Below are positions 14,517-14,869 of a stretch of DNA of 14,869 nucleotides, in pieces. The notes under the pieces are model-generated. The model searched no databases. It saw only the letters and a list, made by a program, of their open reading frames with translations, and had not been told where the DNA came from. The position numbers were made by a program, and so were the translations under genes. This stretch comes from Deltaproteobacteria bacterium UBA5754. GTDB taxonomy: Bacteria > Desulfobacterota > Dissulfuribacteria > Dissulfuribacterales > UBA5754. The first letter of the stretch is position 1. Each line of letters begins with the position of its first letter. Where the stretch lies: contig DIFG01000017.1 in the NCBI GenBank assembly GCA_002419025.1, positions 1 through 14,869 of the forward strand, given 5' to 3'.

Positions 14517-14869
14517 GGTGTCCTCCTGTGAAGTTTGGGTTATTTCGGTCGATAATTCCTGTGGCCGTTTCTAGAAAGATTTCGATAGATCGTTATGTAT
14601 AAGACCCTTCATTATCATTTCGGATAGCACTGCAAAAACCCCAAAATCTGATCCTGCTCAAAAGCCCGAGATGCAAGGCGCGAAATTTTCCAGGAATGAG
14701 GAGGGCTAATCACAATGGCTCTTCGTCATTTCGTGTGGAATTTGATCGGTTTCCAGTGCGCAGTTGCATACCGCCTCGTCATTCCGGCGGAGGCCGGAAT
14801 CCAGTATAGAACGTGAATTATGAAGCCGTGCGTCCATCTTATGGCCAGCCGCAGAAACGGAACCCTGTA
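14517..14869. other. Intergenic end of window with dispersed-repeat-like sequence
   Basis: No credible gene is present in these 353 bp. About 14633-14710, around GATGCAAGGCGCGAAATTTT, looks like a repeat type common between genes in Desulfobacterota, a judgement from memory. A REP-like hairpin follows and is listed separately. The promoter of the minus-strand operon should lie within roughly 14520-14620, but I could not pick a convincing -35/-10 pair. Confidence 0.4.
14778..14803. repeat. REP-like palindromic repeat
   Basis: ATTCCGGC (14781-14788), GGAG, GCCGGAAT (14793-14800) form a perfect 8-bp stem with a 4-nt loop, flanked by GTC and CCA. It matches the well-known class of dispersed repeats of the form GTCATTCCnGC...GCnGGAATCCAG seen in many Proteobacteria. 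Only one clear copy is in this window. Confidence 0.6.

Noticed and set aside
14589..14616. ATCGTTATGTA upstream of the repeat-protein operon as a third ModE box
   Set aside because: One half resembles the consensus, but the partner half at the required spacing does not match, so it is probably chance.
14715..14816. Small plus-strand frame of 33 codons at the right end
   Set aside because: It has no ribosome site and runs through the REP-like hairpin.

Overview
The window is about 14.9 kb of chromosome-like, GC-rich bacterial DNA. The diderm-type gene content (MarC, phosphatidylserine decarboxylase, an Lgt-like membrane protein), the codon style and the repeat types between genes suggest Desulfobacterota (formerly Deltaproteobacteria) or a neighbouring phylum. 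No rRNA or other marker is present, so this is inference. I saw no phage genes, transposases, CRISPR arrays or tRNAs.

Layout. (1) 1-1372, plus strand: a HAD-superfamily phosphatase and a MarC-type membrane protein, 6 nt apart. (2) 1543-5988, plus strand: a tightly overlapping three-gene operon made of a large protein I do not recognise (805 aa), a phosphatidylserine decarboxylase and an Lgt-like integral membrane protein. This is the best candidate here for an undescribed system, perhaps a membrane-lipid or lipid-transfer pathway. (3) 5989-6261: a convergent intergenic region whose inverted repeats nest exactly into a possible three-way-junction structure. (4) 6262-9393, minus strand: a molybdate-uptake operon in the order modC-modA-modB, preceded by a DUF364-type protein gene. 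A near-perfect ModE-type operator lies before modC and a weaker one with the same 11-6-11 geometry lies before the DUF364 gene, which ties both units to molybdenum control. (5) 9564-14516, minus strand: a 22-residue-repeat protein, a P2-type cation ATPase with an N-terminal HMA-like domain, and a divergent MetK. The last two overlap by 4 nt. (6) 14517-14869: intergenic DNA with dispersed-repeat-like sequence, including a perfect 8-bp hairpin.

How the genes fit together. Region 4 is coherent: ModA captures oxyanion in the periplasm, ModB and ModC import it, and the DUF364 protein probably handles metal or cofactor under the same regulator. In region 2 the decarboxylase would make phosphatidylethanolamine or act on a related phosphoserine lipid, and the Lgt-like protein could use a phospholipid as donor; the role of the 805-aa protein is open. 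In region 5 the ion pump is made together with a repetitive, probably amphipathic helical protein and an S-adenosylmethionine synthetase, a pairing I cannot explain from known pathways.
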